Assembly: GCF_001426995.1 (NCBI RefSeq)
Contig: NZ_LMFY01000001.1
Coordinates: 2,353,675 to 2,417,674 of the forward strand
Length of the DNA: 64,000 bases
DNA from: Microbacterium sp. Root553
GTDB taxonomy: Bacteria; Actinomycetota; Actinomycetes; Actinomycetales; Microbacteriaceae
Direction: 5' to 3'
In this document: one piece after another, positions 1 to 9,958 of the stretch
Layout: every line of letters starts with the position of its first letter
Position numbering within the stretch: position 1 is the first letter of the stretch
The notes under the pieces: model-generated
Databases searched by the model: none
Seen by the model: only the letters and a program-made list of their open reading frames with translations
Told to the model about the DNA's origin: nothing
Position numbers and translations under genes: made by a program

Positions 1-412
1 TCGCCAGTGAGGTCTCGGTGCGCTCGACGCCCTCGATCGACAGGATGCGTGCGTCGGTGTCGAACAGATGCCGCGCGTCGCGGCAGGCGACGCGTGCGAG
101 CAGGTCGATCGATCCGCTGAGCCCGTGCGCCTGCACCACCTCGGGGATCCGCGCGAGCTCCGTGATGATGCGGGGGAGCTCGGTCTGCCGCACGCCGATG
201 CTCACGAACGCCTGCAGCGGGAACCCCAGGACGTCCGTCGAGAACGAGCGCTCGTAGGACTGGAAGATGCCCGTCTGCTCCAGCCTCGCCATGCGCGCCT
301 GGATGGTGTTCCGTGAGAGCCCGAGGTTCTCGGCGAGGGCGACGATGGTGACCCTCGGGTCATCCGCGAGTGCGGCGAGCAGTTCGAGATCTATGCGGTC
401 GAGTCCAGCCAT
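1..412 (-). CDS. Lrp/AsnC-family transcriptional regulator (3' end outside window)
   Basis: The reading frame is open from the ATG at 412 to the window edge, giving the first 137 residues. It starts MAGLDRIDLELLAALADD, followed by an AsnC-type helix-turn-helix (VALAENLGLSRNTIQARMARLE, about residues 24-46) and the start of the RAM ligand-binding domain. Lrp/AsnC proteins sense amino acids. This one is divergent from the bkd genes, so a BkdR-like role controlling branched-chain oxoacid dehydrogenase is the natural inference. Two inverted repeats in the 169-bp divergent gap are candidate binding sites. The family is certain; the ligand is not known. Confidence 0.88.
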   Translation of the reverse strand, partial: MAGLDRIDLELLAALADDPRVTIVALAENLGLSRNTIQARMARLEQTGIFQSYERSFSTDVLGFPLQAFVSIGVRQTELPRIITELARIPEVVQAHGLSGSIDLLARVACRDARHLFDTDARILSIEGVERTETSLA

Positions 413-414
413 AG

Positions 415-485
415 TGCCAAACCATAGCAGGGCAGGTCGGGCCGATATTTGGCAACATGCTCAAGCCGATCCCCATTGCTTGAGC
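415..485. promoter_or_regulatory. Divergent regulatory region with two inverted repeats
   Basis: The gap between the Lrp/AsnC gene and bkdA holds two symmetric elements. A perfect 8-bp repeat has GCTCAAGC at 459-466 and GCTTGAGC at 478-485, with centres about two helical turns apart. A wider pair has TGCCAAA at 415-421 and TTTGGCA at 448-454. Lrp/AsnC proteins bind such spaced dyads as oligomers, so these are candidate operators for the adjacent regulator. The symmetry is seen directly; the binding is inferred. Confidence 0.45.
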
Positions 486-581
486 GAGGTGATGAGCGGA
501 CGTACGCTCGAGTGAACCGGCGATGAGGCCGGGGCTGCGCGGAGAACCCGAGCCGGCGGCCACGAACCCAGGAGGACGACG

Positions 582-1697
582 ATGTCACCGCAGGTCACCC
601 CGATCGCCGACACCGCGCAGGATCTCGAGCTCACCGAGCGCATGATCGCGCCGGACGGTCAGCGCGTCGCGAACCCCCGACTCGACGCCTTCGTCGACGA
701 CGTCGACGCCGAGCAGCTGCGCGCGCTGCACCGCGACATGGTCATCCTCCGCCGCATCGACGCGGAGGGCGTCGCGCTGCAGCGGCAGGGCCAGCTGGGG
801 CTGTGGGCTCCGTGTCAGGGCCAGGAGGCCACGCAGATCGGCACGGCGCGCGCGCTGGCCGCGAGGGACTACGTGTTCCCCAGCTACCGCGAGACGGGCG
901 TGATCTACGCGCGCGGTGCGAAGCCCGGCGACTACGTGCGGATGTGGCGCGGGGAGGAAGGCGCAGGGCACGACCCGGACGCTCTGCGCGTCGCACCTCT
1001 GCAGATCATCATCGGCGCCCAGACTCTGCATGCGGTGGGCTACGGCCTCGGCATCCTCCATGACGAGGCCGACGAGGTGGCGGTCACCTACTTCGGCGAT
1101 GGAGCGACCAGCCAGGGCGATGTGAACGAGGCGATGATCTTCGCGGCGTCCTACGGGGCGCCCGTCGTGTTCGTCTGCCAGAACAACCACTGGGCGATCT
1201 CGGAGCCGGTGAGCGTGCAGTCCGCGTATCCGATCGCGGGTCGCGCGCCGGGGTTCGGCATCCCGAGCGTGCGCGTCGACGGCAACGACGTGCTCGCCTG
1301 CATGGCGGCGATGCGGTGGGCGCTGGCCCACGCACGGGCAGGCAAGGGGCCCGCGTACATCGAGGCCGTGACCTACCGGATGGGCCCCCACACGACCGCA
1401 GACGACCCGACCCGCTATCGCCCGCAGGCGGAGCTCGACGACTGGCGGCGTCGCGACCCCATCTCCCGTCTGGAGGAGCACCTGCGCGATCTCGGGGAAC
1501 TCGGTGACGACCACGTGGCCGCGACCCAGGCGGCCGCCGACGAGATCGCGCGCGAGATGCGCGCGGAGTGCCTCGGCATGGTGACGCGTCCGCCGCTCGC
1601 CATGTTCGACGGTGTCTACGCCGAGCCGCACTCGGGCCTCGATCGTCAGCGCGACGAGTATGCGGCTCACCTCGCGTCGTTCGAGGGGGAGGCGTGA
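582..1697 (+). CDS. bkdA: Branched-chain 2-oxoacid dehydrogenase E1 component, alpha subunit
   Basis: This is the thiamine-diphosphate E1 alpha subunit of a 2-oxoacid dehydrogenase complex, 371 residues, a normal family length. The ThDP motif runs from GDGATSQGDVNEA to CQNNHWAIS. The conserved GQEA and FPSYRETG segments near residues 80-110 fit the BkdA/PdhA class. AGGAGG at 570-575 precedes the ATG. The E1beta gene starts 3 bp after the stop and E2 follows, so the three form one operon. The adjacent acyl-CoA carboxylase and acyl-CoA dehydrogenase genes favour branched-chain 2-oxoacids over pyruvate as substrate. No E3 gene is present, so E3 is presumably shared from elsewhere. Confidence 0.9.
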   Translation: MSPQVTPIADTAQDLELTERMIAPDGQRVANPRLDAFVDDVDAEQLRALHRDMVILRRIDAEGVALQRQGQLGLWAPCQGQEATQIGTARALAARDYVFPSYRETGVIYARGAKPGDYVRMWRGEEGAGHDPDALRVAPLQIIIGAQTLHAVGYGLGILHDEADEVAVTYFGDGATSQGDVNEAMIFAASYGAPVVFVCQNNHWAISEPVSVQSAYPIAGRAPGFGIPSVRVDGNDVLACMAAMRWALAHARAGKGPAYIEAVTYRMGPHTTADDPTRYRPQAELDDWRRRDPISRLEEHLRDLGELGDDHVAATQAAADEIAREMRAECLGMVTRPPLAMFDGVYAEPHSGLDRQRDEYAAHLASFEGEA

Positions 1698-1699
1698 CC

Positions 1700-2716
1700 A
1701 TGGCCGCGACGGAGATGACCCTCGGGAAGGCGCTGGGCGCGGGACTGCGACAGGCCATGCGCGACGACGACAGGGTCGTGCTGCTCGGGGAGGACATCGG
1801 CAAGCTCGGAGGAGTCTTCCGCATCACCGACGGACTGCTCGACGAGTTCGGCGCGAAGCGGGTCATCGACACCCCACTGGCCGAATCAGGCATCGTCGGC
1901 ATGGCCGTGGGACTCGCGTTCCGCGGCTATCGCCCGGTGGTCGAGATCCAGTTCGACGGTTTCGTCTATCCCGCGTTCGATCAGATCGTGGCCCAGGTCG
2001 CCAAGCTGCACTACCGCACGCAGGGGCGTGTCCGGATGCCCATCACCATCCGCATCCCGTGGGCCGGGGGGATCGGTGCCGCCGAGCATCACTCGGAGTC
2101 GCCGGAAGCCTACTTCGTGCACACCGCAGGGCTCAGGGTGATCGCCGTGTCGAACCCCGAGGATGCCTACCGCAGCCTGCGCCAGGCGATCGCGTCCGAC
2201 GACCCGGTGATCTTCTTCGAGCCCAAGCGGCTCTACCACCACAAGGGGCAGGTCGATCTCGACGCACCGCTCGCCGATGCCGCGCCGATGGGCCTCGCCC
2301 GCGTCGTGCGCCCGGGGACGGATGCCACGCTCATCACCTACGGTGCGATGGTGACCACGGCGCTGCAGGCCGCCGAGGCCGCGGAGGACGAGGGGATCTC
2401 GCTCGAGGTCGTCGATCTCCGCTCCCTGTCGCCGGTCGACTACGGCACCGTCGCGGCGTCGGTCCGCAAGACCGGCCGCGTCGTCGTCGCGCATGAGGCG
2501 TCCCGCGAGGCCGGGGTGGCGGCGGAGGTCATCGCCAGCATCACCGAGCGGTGCTTCGAGTACCTCGAATCCGCACCGCTGCGGGTCACGGGACACGATG
2601 TCCCCTACCCGCCGGCCAAGCTCGAGAAGTACCATCTTCCGGATCTCGACCGACTGCTGGATGCGGTGGACCGGGTGCTGGACCGCCCGCACAGCCTGAC
2701 GGGAGCGGACGCATGA
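1700..2716 (+). CDS. bkdB: Branched-chain 2-oxoacid dehydrogenase E1 component, beta subunit
   Basis: This is the beta subunit that forms the alpha2beta2 E1 with the preceding product. The transketolase pyrimidine-binding domain opens with MAATEMTLGKALG and contains LLGEDIGKLGGVFRITDGL. The C-terminal transketolase domain includes EVVDLRSLSPVDYGTV and VVVAHEASREAGVAAEV. ATG 1700 is chosen because GGGGGAGG at 1685-1692 then sits 7 bp upstream. A GTG at 1694 overlapping the bkdA stop is the alternative. The stop overlaps the E2 start (ATGA), which points to translational coupling. Substrate is assigned from context only. Confidence 0.9.
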   Translation: MAATEMTLGKALGAGLRQAMRDDDRVVLLGEDIGKLGGVFRITDGLLDEFGAKRVIDTPLAESGIVGMAVGLAFRGYRPVVEIQFDGFVYPAFDQIVAQVAKLHYRTQGRVRMPITIRIPWAGGIGAAEHHSESPEAYFVHTAGLRVIAVSNPEDAYRSLRQAIASDDPVIFFEPKRLYHHKGQVDLDAPLADAAPMGLARVVRPGTDATLITYGAMVTTALQAAEAAEDEGISLEVVDLRSLSPVDYGTVAASVRKTGRVVVAHEASREAGVAAEVIASITERCFEYLESAPLRVTGHDVPYPPAKLEKYHLPDLDRLLDAVDRVLDRPHSLTGADA

Positions 2717-4083
2717 TCGCGGAGTTCCGACTGCCCGACCTCGGCGAAGGTCTCGCCGAGGCGGAGGTGGTGCAGTGGCTGGTCGCGCCGGGCGACGAGG
2801 TGGCACTGAATCAGACACTGGCCGAGGTCGAGACCGCGAAGGCCGTGGTCGAGCTGCCCTCGCCCTACGAGGGCAGGGTGACCGTGCTGCACGCGGAGGC
2901 GGGCGAGACCGTGCCGGTGGGTGCGCCCCTCATCGCGTTCGACGTCGCGGGATCCGACGAGGCCCCGGGTGCGCAGACCCCGTCCGAGGAGGCACGGGGG
3001 GAGGAGAAGGCGCAGCCGAACCTCGTCGGATACGGCGCCGCGCCCTCGTCCGCGGGCCGACCCGCCCGTCGGGCCCGCCGTGCCGCGGCGACACACCGAG
3101 CCGTGGACACCGCCGTCCTGGAAGCGGCTCCGCACGACGCAGCTCCTCGCGCGAGCGTGGAGACGACGGTCGAGCGTCCTCGATCGACGCCGCCGGTGAG
3201 GGCGTATGCCAAGCGCCTCGGCGTCGATCTCGCTCTGGTCGCCGCGGTCGTGGGAGATCGTGTGATCACCCGCGACGACATCGAGGACTACGAGCGGCGC
3301 GTCGGGGGCACCGCTCCCGACGTCGCGGGCGTCGCGGTGATCGAGGACATCGTTCCTCCTGCGTCGACCCTGCACGAGGGGCGACGCGAGACGCGCGTGC
3401 CCATCCGAGGTGTGCGCAAGCACACCGCGGCCGCCATGGTCGAGAGCGCTTTCACGGCGCCCCATGTCACGGTCTTCCACACCGTCGACGTCACCGCGAC
3501 CATGGAGCTGCTGTCGACCTTCAAAGAGGATCGCGCATTGGCCGGTCATCGGATCGGCCCGCTCTCCGTCGTCGCCAAGGCCGTCTGCCTCGCCTTGGGG
3601 AGGGCCCCGGAGCTGAACGCACGGTGGGACGCGGAGTCCGGCGAGATCATTCGCTACGACTACGTCGATCTCGGTATCGCCGCAGCGACGGAGCGCGGAC
3701 TGATCGTGCCCCACATCCGCGACGCGCAGACGCTCACTCTCCTCGAGCTGGCCGATGCGCTGGGTTCTCTCGCATCGACCGCCCGATCCGGCAGGACCTC
3801 GCCGGCCGAACTCCTCGGCGGCACCTTCTCGATCTCCAACATCGGGGTCTTCGGTGTGGATGCGGGGACGCCGATCCTTCCCCCGGGGCAGTCCGGCATC
3901 CTCGCTGTCGGGGCCGTCCGGCGTCAGCCCTGGGAGTACCGGGGCGAGATCGCACTGCGCCAGATGATGACGCTGAGCCTGTCGTTCGACCACCGGCTGG
4001 TGGACGGCGCCGAGGGGGCGCGCTTCCTTCGCGACGTCGCCGACGTCCTGGAGCAGCCGGGGCGGGCGATGCTGCTCAGGTGA
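2713..4083 (+). CDS. bkdC: Branched-chain 2-oxoacid dehydrogenase E2, dihydrolipoamide acyltransferase
   Basis: This is the core acyltransferase of the complex, 456 residues. The order is one lipoyl domain (residues 1-78, lipoyl lysine K43 in ETAKAVVE), a long alanine/arginine-rich linker, a peripheral subunit-binding domain (about 160-200, VRAYAKRLGVDLALV), and the catalytic acyltransferase domain ending SLSFDHRLVDGAEGARFL with the HxxxDG active site. A single lipoyl domain is typical of BCKDH E2. Its start overlaps bkdB by 4 bp, and its end overlaps the convergent TetR gene by 8 bp. M. tuberculosis bkdC lies in an equivalent cluster. Confidence 0.9.
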   Translation: MIAEFRLPDLGEGLAEAEVVQWLVAPGDEVALNQTLAEVETAKAVVELPSPYEGRVTVLHAEAGETVPVGAPLIAFDVAGSDEAPGAQTPSEEARGEEKAQPNLVGYGAAPSSAGRPARRARRAAATHRAVDTAVLEAAPHDAAPRASVETTVERPRSTPPVRAYAKRLGVDLALVAAVVGDRVITRDDIEDYERRVGGTAPDVAGVAVIEDIVPPASTLHEGRRETRVPIRGVRKHTAAAMVESAFTAPHVTVFHTVDVTATMELLSTFKEDRALAGHRIGPLSVVAKAVCLALGRAPELNARWDAESGEIIRYDYVDLGIAAATERGLIVPHIRDAQTLTLLELADALGSLASTARSGRTSPAELLGGTFSISNIGVFGVDAGTPILPPGQSGILAVGAVRRQPWEYRGEIALRQMMTLSLSFDHRLVDGAEGARFLRDVADVLEQPGRAMLLR

Positions 4084-4669
4084 CCGCGCGCAGCGCCGAT
4101 TCCGCCATCGCGGCCAGCACGGCCGCGGTGGCGGAGCGCTGTCTGGCGGCCGCCCTGGTGCTGTGCGGCGTCGAGTTGATGAGCCCGAAGCACGCCTGCA
4201 CCCGCAGTCGTCTCTCGTCCGCGTCGGCGTCGATGAGGGGGGAGAGGGTCTCGATCCACAGCTCGATGTAGGCGCGCTGCAGGCGCCGGACCTCTGCGTG
4301 GTCGCGCGCATCGAGATGCGCCACATCCCGGTCCTGCACGCGGATCACATCCGCATGGCCGAGGGCGAACTCCACGTGGAACTCGATCAGCGCACGCATC
4401 CGCTCCTCGGGCGTCGCACCCTCCGCCGCCACGCGCGATCCGCCGTCGACGAGGTCGACGCTGACCTTCACCAGCACGGCTCCGAGGAGCGACTGCTTGC
4501 CCGCGAAGTGACGGTAGACGGCCGGGCCGGATACGCCGACCGCCGCCCCGATGTCCTCGAGGCTCACGCCGTTGTACCCGCTCCGGGCGAACAGCCGGGC
4601 GGCCTCGCGGAGGATCGCGTCCGAGCGCTCTGCCTTGGCGCGATCGCGCGCGGTGACGGGGCTTGTCAT
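4076..4669 (-). CDS. TetR-family transcriptional regulator of the acyl-CoA catabolic cluster
   Basis: A 197-residue TetR protein. The N-terminal helix-turn-helix is DAILREAARLFARSGYNG, then VSLEDIGAAVGVSGPAVYRHF (about residues 18-58). The rest is a helical ligand domain. It is divergent from accD with a strong palindrome in between (4700-4719), so it most likely represses accD-accA-acd-maoC-citE and itself. M. tuberculosis has a TetR gene beside the equivalent cluster. A short-chain or branched-chain acyl-CoA is a plausible ligand, but nothing in the sequence proves it. Confidence 0.85.
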   Translation of the reverse strand: MTSPVTARDRAKAERSDAILREAARLFARSGYNGVSLEDIGAAVGVSGPAVYRHFAGKQSLLGAVLVKVSVDLVDGGSRVAAEGATPEERMRALIEFHVEFALGHADVIRVQDRDVAHLDARDHAEVRRLQRAYIELWIETLSPLIDADADERRLRVQACFGLINSTPHSTRAAARQRSATAAVLAAMAESALRAVT

Positions 4670-4699
4670 CTCAGTTAATCCTCGCTAACCTGATGTCAT

Positions 4700-4719
4700 C
4701 GGTTAGTGCACACTAACCG
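4700..4719. promoter_or_regulatory. Palindromic TetR operator
   Basis: A perfect 9-bp inverted repeat, CGGTTAGTG and CACTAACCG, is separated by CA. Weaker half-sites (GTTA and CTAACC) lie just to the left, at about 4672-4690. The palindrome sits between the divergent TetR gene and accD, and is centred about 73 bp before the accD ATG. This is the layout expected of an autoregulating TetR repressor. Confidence 0.7.
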
Positions 4720-4782
4720 AGAATGCATGACGTGCGCCAGGGCGATGTCGCCGGCGCACCGTGGGTCGAGGAGGACGTCACG

Positions 4783-6336
<1,554 letters not shown>

Positions 6337-6341
6337 TCGAC

Positions 6342-8306
6342 ATGACCACCATGCACAACACCACAGAAGACCCGTCCTTCGAGACCGTGCTCGTCGCCAA
6401 TCGTGGCGAGATCGCCCGACGGATCATCCGCACGCTCCGGCGGCTCGGCATCCACAGCGTCGCGGTGTACAGCGATGCGGACGCCGATGCTCCGCACGTG
6501 CACGAGGCGGACGAGGCGGTGCGGATCGGGGCCGCACCCGCGGCCGATTCGTATCTCGACATCGACGCCGTGATCGGCGCAGCACGGCGCACCGGCGCAC
6601 AGGCGATCCACCCCGGCTACGGCTTCCTCTCCGAGAGCGTCGGCCTCGCCGACGCGTGCGCCGAGAGCGGCATCGTCTTCATCGGGCCGTCGACGCATGC
6701 TCTGCAGATCATGGGAGACAAGGCTAAGGCCCGCGACCACGTGATGCGCTCCGGGGTTCCTGTGGTGCCGGGATTCGACGCCCGAGGCCTCTCGGACGCC
6801 GAGATCGCCGACGAGGCCGGCTCGGTCGGATTCCCCCTGCTCGTCAAGCCCAGCGCCGGCGGTGGGGGCAAGGGCATGGAGGTCGTGGCCGACGCCGCGG
6901 CGCTGCCCGCTGCTCTGGCGTCGGCGCGGCGTGTCGCGGCGTCCGCATTCGGAGATGACGCGCTGATCCTGGAACGACTCATCGGCCGTCCCCGCCACAT
7001 CGAGGTGCAGGTCTTCGGCGACACCCATGGCACGGTGATCGCGCTCGGCGAGCGCGAGTGCACTCTGCAGCGCCGCCATCAGAAGGTCATCGAGGAGGCG
7101 CCGTCGGCCGGCATCCCCGATCCGACGAGGGAGAGGCTGCTCGAGGCTGCCGTCCAGGCGGCGCGCAGCGTCTCATACGTGGGCGCGGGAACGGTGGAGT
7201 TCCTCATCGATGCCGACCGGCCCGACGAGGTCTTCTTCATCGAGATGAACACCCGGCTGCAGGTCGAACATCCCGTCACCGAGGAGGTGACGGGGCTGGA
7301 TCTCGTCGCCCTTCAACTGCGGGTCGCGGCAGGTGGACGGCTCGACCCGCCGCCCGCCGTGCGCGGGCACGCGGTCGAGGCCCGGGTGTACGCGGAGTCG
7401 CCGGAGCGCGGCTTCCTTCCCTCGACAGGACGGATCCTGCTGTTCGCGCCGCCGGAAGGCGTGCGAGTCGACGCCGCGGTGCAGACGGGAAGCGAGGTCA
7501 CCGGCTTCTACGATCCGATGATCGCGAAGGTCATCGCGGTCGCTCCTGACCGCGCCACCGCCCTTCGGCGCCTCGACGAGGCTCTGCGGACGACGATCGT
7601 GCTGGGCGTCGACACCAACATCGCGTTCCTGCGTCGTCTGTGCCGGGATGAGCGGGTCGTCGCCGGAGACCTCGACACCGGGCTCATCGAGACGCTGCTG
7701 CCGCTGTCCACCGAGGAGCCGACGCCGGCCATGCTCACGGCCGCGGGTGCGCTCGCGCTCGGATGCGAGGTGGAGCGGGGGCGCGACGCGGGCCTCTCCC
7801 GTCGGGCCGGCACCGTATGGCGCGACCTGAGCCGCACTGCGGTGCGGACCGTGTCGCTGCTCACCGACCAGGACGAGGTGCTGATCGCGCCTTCGCCCCA
7901 TGGAGGAGCCGAGAGCGGCTCGGATCCGCGAGCTCCCGAGGGCTGCATCGCCTCGGCCGTCGACGACGACGGTGCGATCTGGGTGGGGGAGGACGGGCGT
8001 ACCGCTCGCCTGCGGCCGATCTCGCGGCGTGACCGAATGCGGCGGAGGCTCGCCGCACGCGACGAGCGCACGGCATCCGCGGAGCCCGAGGCCCGTGCCC
8101 CGATGCCGGGCAGCGTGGTCGCGGTGCACGTGACCGAGGGGGCGTCGGTCGCAGCGGGAACCCCCTTGATCTCGATCGAGGCGATGAAGATGGAGCACCC
8201 GGTGACGGCGCCGCACGACGGAGTGGTGCGGCTGCTGGTGGGTGTGGGCGATCAGGTGCGGCGCGACCAGGCGGTCGCCCGAGTGACGACGGAGGAGAAC
8301 CGATGA
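6342..8306 (+). CDS. accA: Biotin-dependent acyl-CoA carboxylase alpha subunit (biotin carboxylase plus BCCP)
   Basis: A fusion of biotin carboxylase (from VLVANRGEIARRIIRTLRR near the start, ATP-grasp KPSAGGGGKGME, substrate loop EMNTRLQVEHPVTE) with a C-terminal biotinyl domain. The biotinyl motif is EAMKMEH, with K616 as the predicted biotinylated lysine. At 654 residues it has the usual length for MccA/AccA1-type subunits. ATG 6342 is chosen; ATG 6351 and a GTG at 6333 overlapping the accD stop are alternatives, and none has a strong ribosome binding site. It works with AccD, and its stop overlaps the dehydrogenase start by 4 bp. Confidence 0.88.
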   Translation: MTTMHNTTEDPSFETVLVANRGEIARRIIRTLRRLGIHSVAVYSDADADAPHVHEADEAVRIGAAPAADSYLDIDAVIGAARRTGAQAIHPGYGFLSESVGLADACAESGIVFIGPSTHALQIMGDKAKARDHVMRSGVPVVPGFDARGLSDAEIADEAGSVGFPLLVKPSAGGGGKGMEVVADAAALPAALASARRVAASAFGDDALILERLIGRPRHIEVQVFGDTHGTVIALGERECTLQRRHQKVIEEAPSAGIPDPTRERLLEAAVQAARSVSYVGAGTVEFLIDADRPDEVFFIEMNTRLQVEHPVTEEVTGLDLVALQLRVAAGGRLDPPPAVRGHAVEARVYAESPERGFLPSTGRILLFAPPEGVRVDAAVQTGSEVTGFYDPMIAKVIAVAPDRATALRRLDEALRTTIVLGVDTNIAFLRRLCRDERVVAGDLDTGLIETLLPLSTEEPTPAMLTAAGALALGCEVERGRDAGLSRRAGTVWRDLSRTAVRTVSLLTDQDEVLIAPSPHGGAESGSDPRAPEGCIASAVDDDGAIWVGEDGRTARLRPISRRDRMRRRLAARDERTASAEPEARAPMPGSVVAVHVTEGASVAAGTPLISIEAMKMEHPVTAPHDGVVRLLVGVGDQVRRDQAVARVTTEENR

Positions 8307-9454
8307 ACGAACAGCTGACCGATGAGGAGCGCGAGCTCGCGGCGATGGTGCGCGATTTCGCCGACACCGTCGTCGCCCCGCAGGCCTACGAGGCGGACCG
8401 CACGCACACGCTCTCGATGGACGTGGTGGCCCAGATGGGCGACCTCGGTCTGTTCGGATTGCCCTTCCCCGAGGAGTACGGCGGTCAGGGCGGCGACTAC
8501 ATGGCGCTCGGCATCGCGATCGAGGCGCTGGGGCGCGTCGATCAGTCGATCGCGATCACCCTGGAGGCCGGCGTCAGCCTCGGTGCGATGCCCGTGTTCC
8601 GGTTCGGCACCGAGGAGCAGAAGCAGGAGCTCCTCCCCGATCTGCTCGCCGGCCGCGCCCTCGCGGGCTTCGGCCTGACCGAGCCCGAAGCCGGCAGTGA
8701 TGCCGGGGCGACCAGGACCACCGCGCGCCGGGACGGCGACGACTGGGTGATCGACGGATCGAAGCAGTTCATCACGAACTCCGGCACTCCGATCACGCGA
8801 TTCGTCACGGTCACCGCCGTCACGGGCACAGAGGGGGGACGCAAGCGGATATCGACGATCATCGTGCCGAACGGCACTCCCGGATTCACCGTCGAGGCGC
8901 CGTACGACAAGGTCGGCTGGAACGCCTCGGACACGCATCCGCTGACGTTCGACGGGGCGAGGGTGCCCGCGGCCAACCTCCTGGGCGCGGAAGGGAGCGG
9001 CTTCCGCAACTTCCTCAGCATCCTCGACGAAGGCCGCATCGCGATCGCCGCGCTCTCGACCGGTGCGGCCGAGGGATGCCTGGAGGCCTCGGTGGAGTAC
9101 GCGAAGAGTCGCACGATCTTCGGCAGCGCCCTGAGCACCCGGCAGAACGCGCAGTTCACCCTCGCCCGGATGCGGGCCCGCGTGCACACCGCGCGACTCG
9201 CATGGCACCATGCCGCCCGACTCCGCGACGCGGGGAAGCCGTTCGCGGAGCAGGCCGCGATCGCCAAGCTCGTCGCGGGCGAGGCAGCGATGGACAATGC
9301 CAGGGACGCGACCCAGATCTTCGGCGGCAACGGCTTCATGAACGAGTTCCCGGTGGCGCGTCACTACCGCGACTCGAAGATCCTTGAGATCGGCGAGGGC
9401 ACCACCGAGGTGCAGCTGCTGGTGATCGCCCGCGCGCTCGGACTCGCCGGGTAG
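8303..9454 (+). CDS. Acyl-CoA dehydrogenase, short/branched-chain type
   Basis: An FAD-dependent acyl-CoA dehydrogenase of 383 residues with the full fold: GFGLTEPEAGSDAG and ITNSG flavin-contact segments in the middle domain and the C-terminal four-helix domain. The catalytic-base region reads ILEIGEGTTEVQ, placing Glu365 at the base position used by most ACADs. Isovaleryl-CoA dehydrogenases have a small residue there and use another Glu, so a 2-methylacyl-CoA or short-chain substrate is as likely as isovaleryl-CoA. It is the positional counterpart of fadE19 and is coupled to accA by an ATGA overlap. Confidence 0.87.
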   Translation: MNEQLTDEERELAAMVRDFADTVVAPQAYEADRTHTLSMDVVAQMGDLGLFGLPFPEEYGGQGGDYMALGIAIEALGRVDQSIAITLEAGVSLGAMPVFRFGTEEQKQELLPDLLAGRALAGFGLTEPEAGSDAGATRTTARRDGDDWVIDGSKQFITNSGTPITRFVTVTAVTGTEGGRKRISTIIVPNGTPGFTVEAPYDKVGWNASDTHPLTFDGARVPAANLLGAEGSGFRNFLSILDEGRIAIAALSTGAAEGCLEASVEYAKSRTIFGSALSTRQNAQFTLARMRARVHTARLAWHHAARLRDAGKPFAEQAAIAKLVAGEAAMDNARDATQIFGGNGFMNEFPVARHYRDSKILEIGEGTTEVQLLVIARALGLAG

Positions 9455-9463
9455 CGTGGCAGC

Positions 9464-9958
9464 ATGAGCTCGCACGACATCGTCCAACGAGGCCTGTATC
9501 TCGAGGAGTTCGAGGTGGGTGCGCGGTACCTGCACCGACCCGGCCGCACGGCCACGGAGACGGACAACGTGCTCTTCACGACGTTGACCATGAACACCCA
9601 GGGCCTGCACCTCGACGCGGCGTTCGCCGAGACGCAGGAGCCGTTCCGGCAGCGCCTCATGAACTCGATGTGGACCCTGTCGACGATGGTCGGCGCCTCC
9701 GTCGCACAGCTCACCCAGGGGACGCTCGTCGCGCAGCTCGGACTCGGCGACATCGCGTTCCCGCATCCGCTGTTCGCCGGCGACACCCTCTACACCGAGA
9801 GCGTGATCGTGGAGAGCCGGGGATCGACATCCCGCCCCGGGCAGGGCATCGTGACGATCGCGCACACAGGTCGGAATCAGGACGACGTGGTCGTCGCGAC
9901 GGCGACCCGCACGGTGCTCGTGCACCGTCGACCGGATGCGGACGGAGGCACGCGATGA
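9464..9958 (+). CDS. MaoC-family dehydratase
   Basis: A single hot-dog (R-hydratase/MaoC) domain of 164 residues. It has the family features TETDNVLFTTLTMNTQ, LHLDAAFAE and PHPLFAGDTLYTESVIVE. MaoC proteins hydrate 2-enoyl-CoA thioesters, which fits the step after the acyl-CoA dehydrogenase upstream. Only 9 bp separate the two genes, and the next start overlaps the stop. M. tuberculosis Rv2499c holds the same place in its cluster. The exact enoyl-CoA is unknown. Confidence 0.85.
   Translation: MSSHDIVQRGLYLEEFEVGARYLHRPGRTATETDNVLFTTLTMNTQGLHLDAAFAETQEPFRQRLMNSMWTLSTMVGASVAQLTQGTLVAQLGLGDIAFPHPLFAGDTLYTESVIVESRGSTSRPGQGIVTIAHTGRNQDDVVVATATRTVLVHRRPDADGGTR

Noticed and set aside
585..1670. 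Long antisense open frame over bkdA
   Set aside because: It is a GC-bias shadow of a well-supported gene, with arginine/histidine-rich composition and no motifs.
2605..4326. 573-codon antisense frame over bkdC and part of the TetR gene
   Set aside because: Crosses two convincing genes; composition is typical of antisense frames in high-GC DNA.
4723..4782. Earlier ATG start for accD
   Set aside because: It has no ribosome binding site and begins right beside the operator, while ATG 4783 has AGGAGG at ideal spacing.
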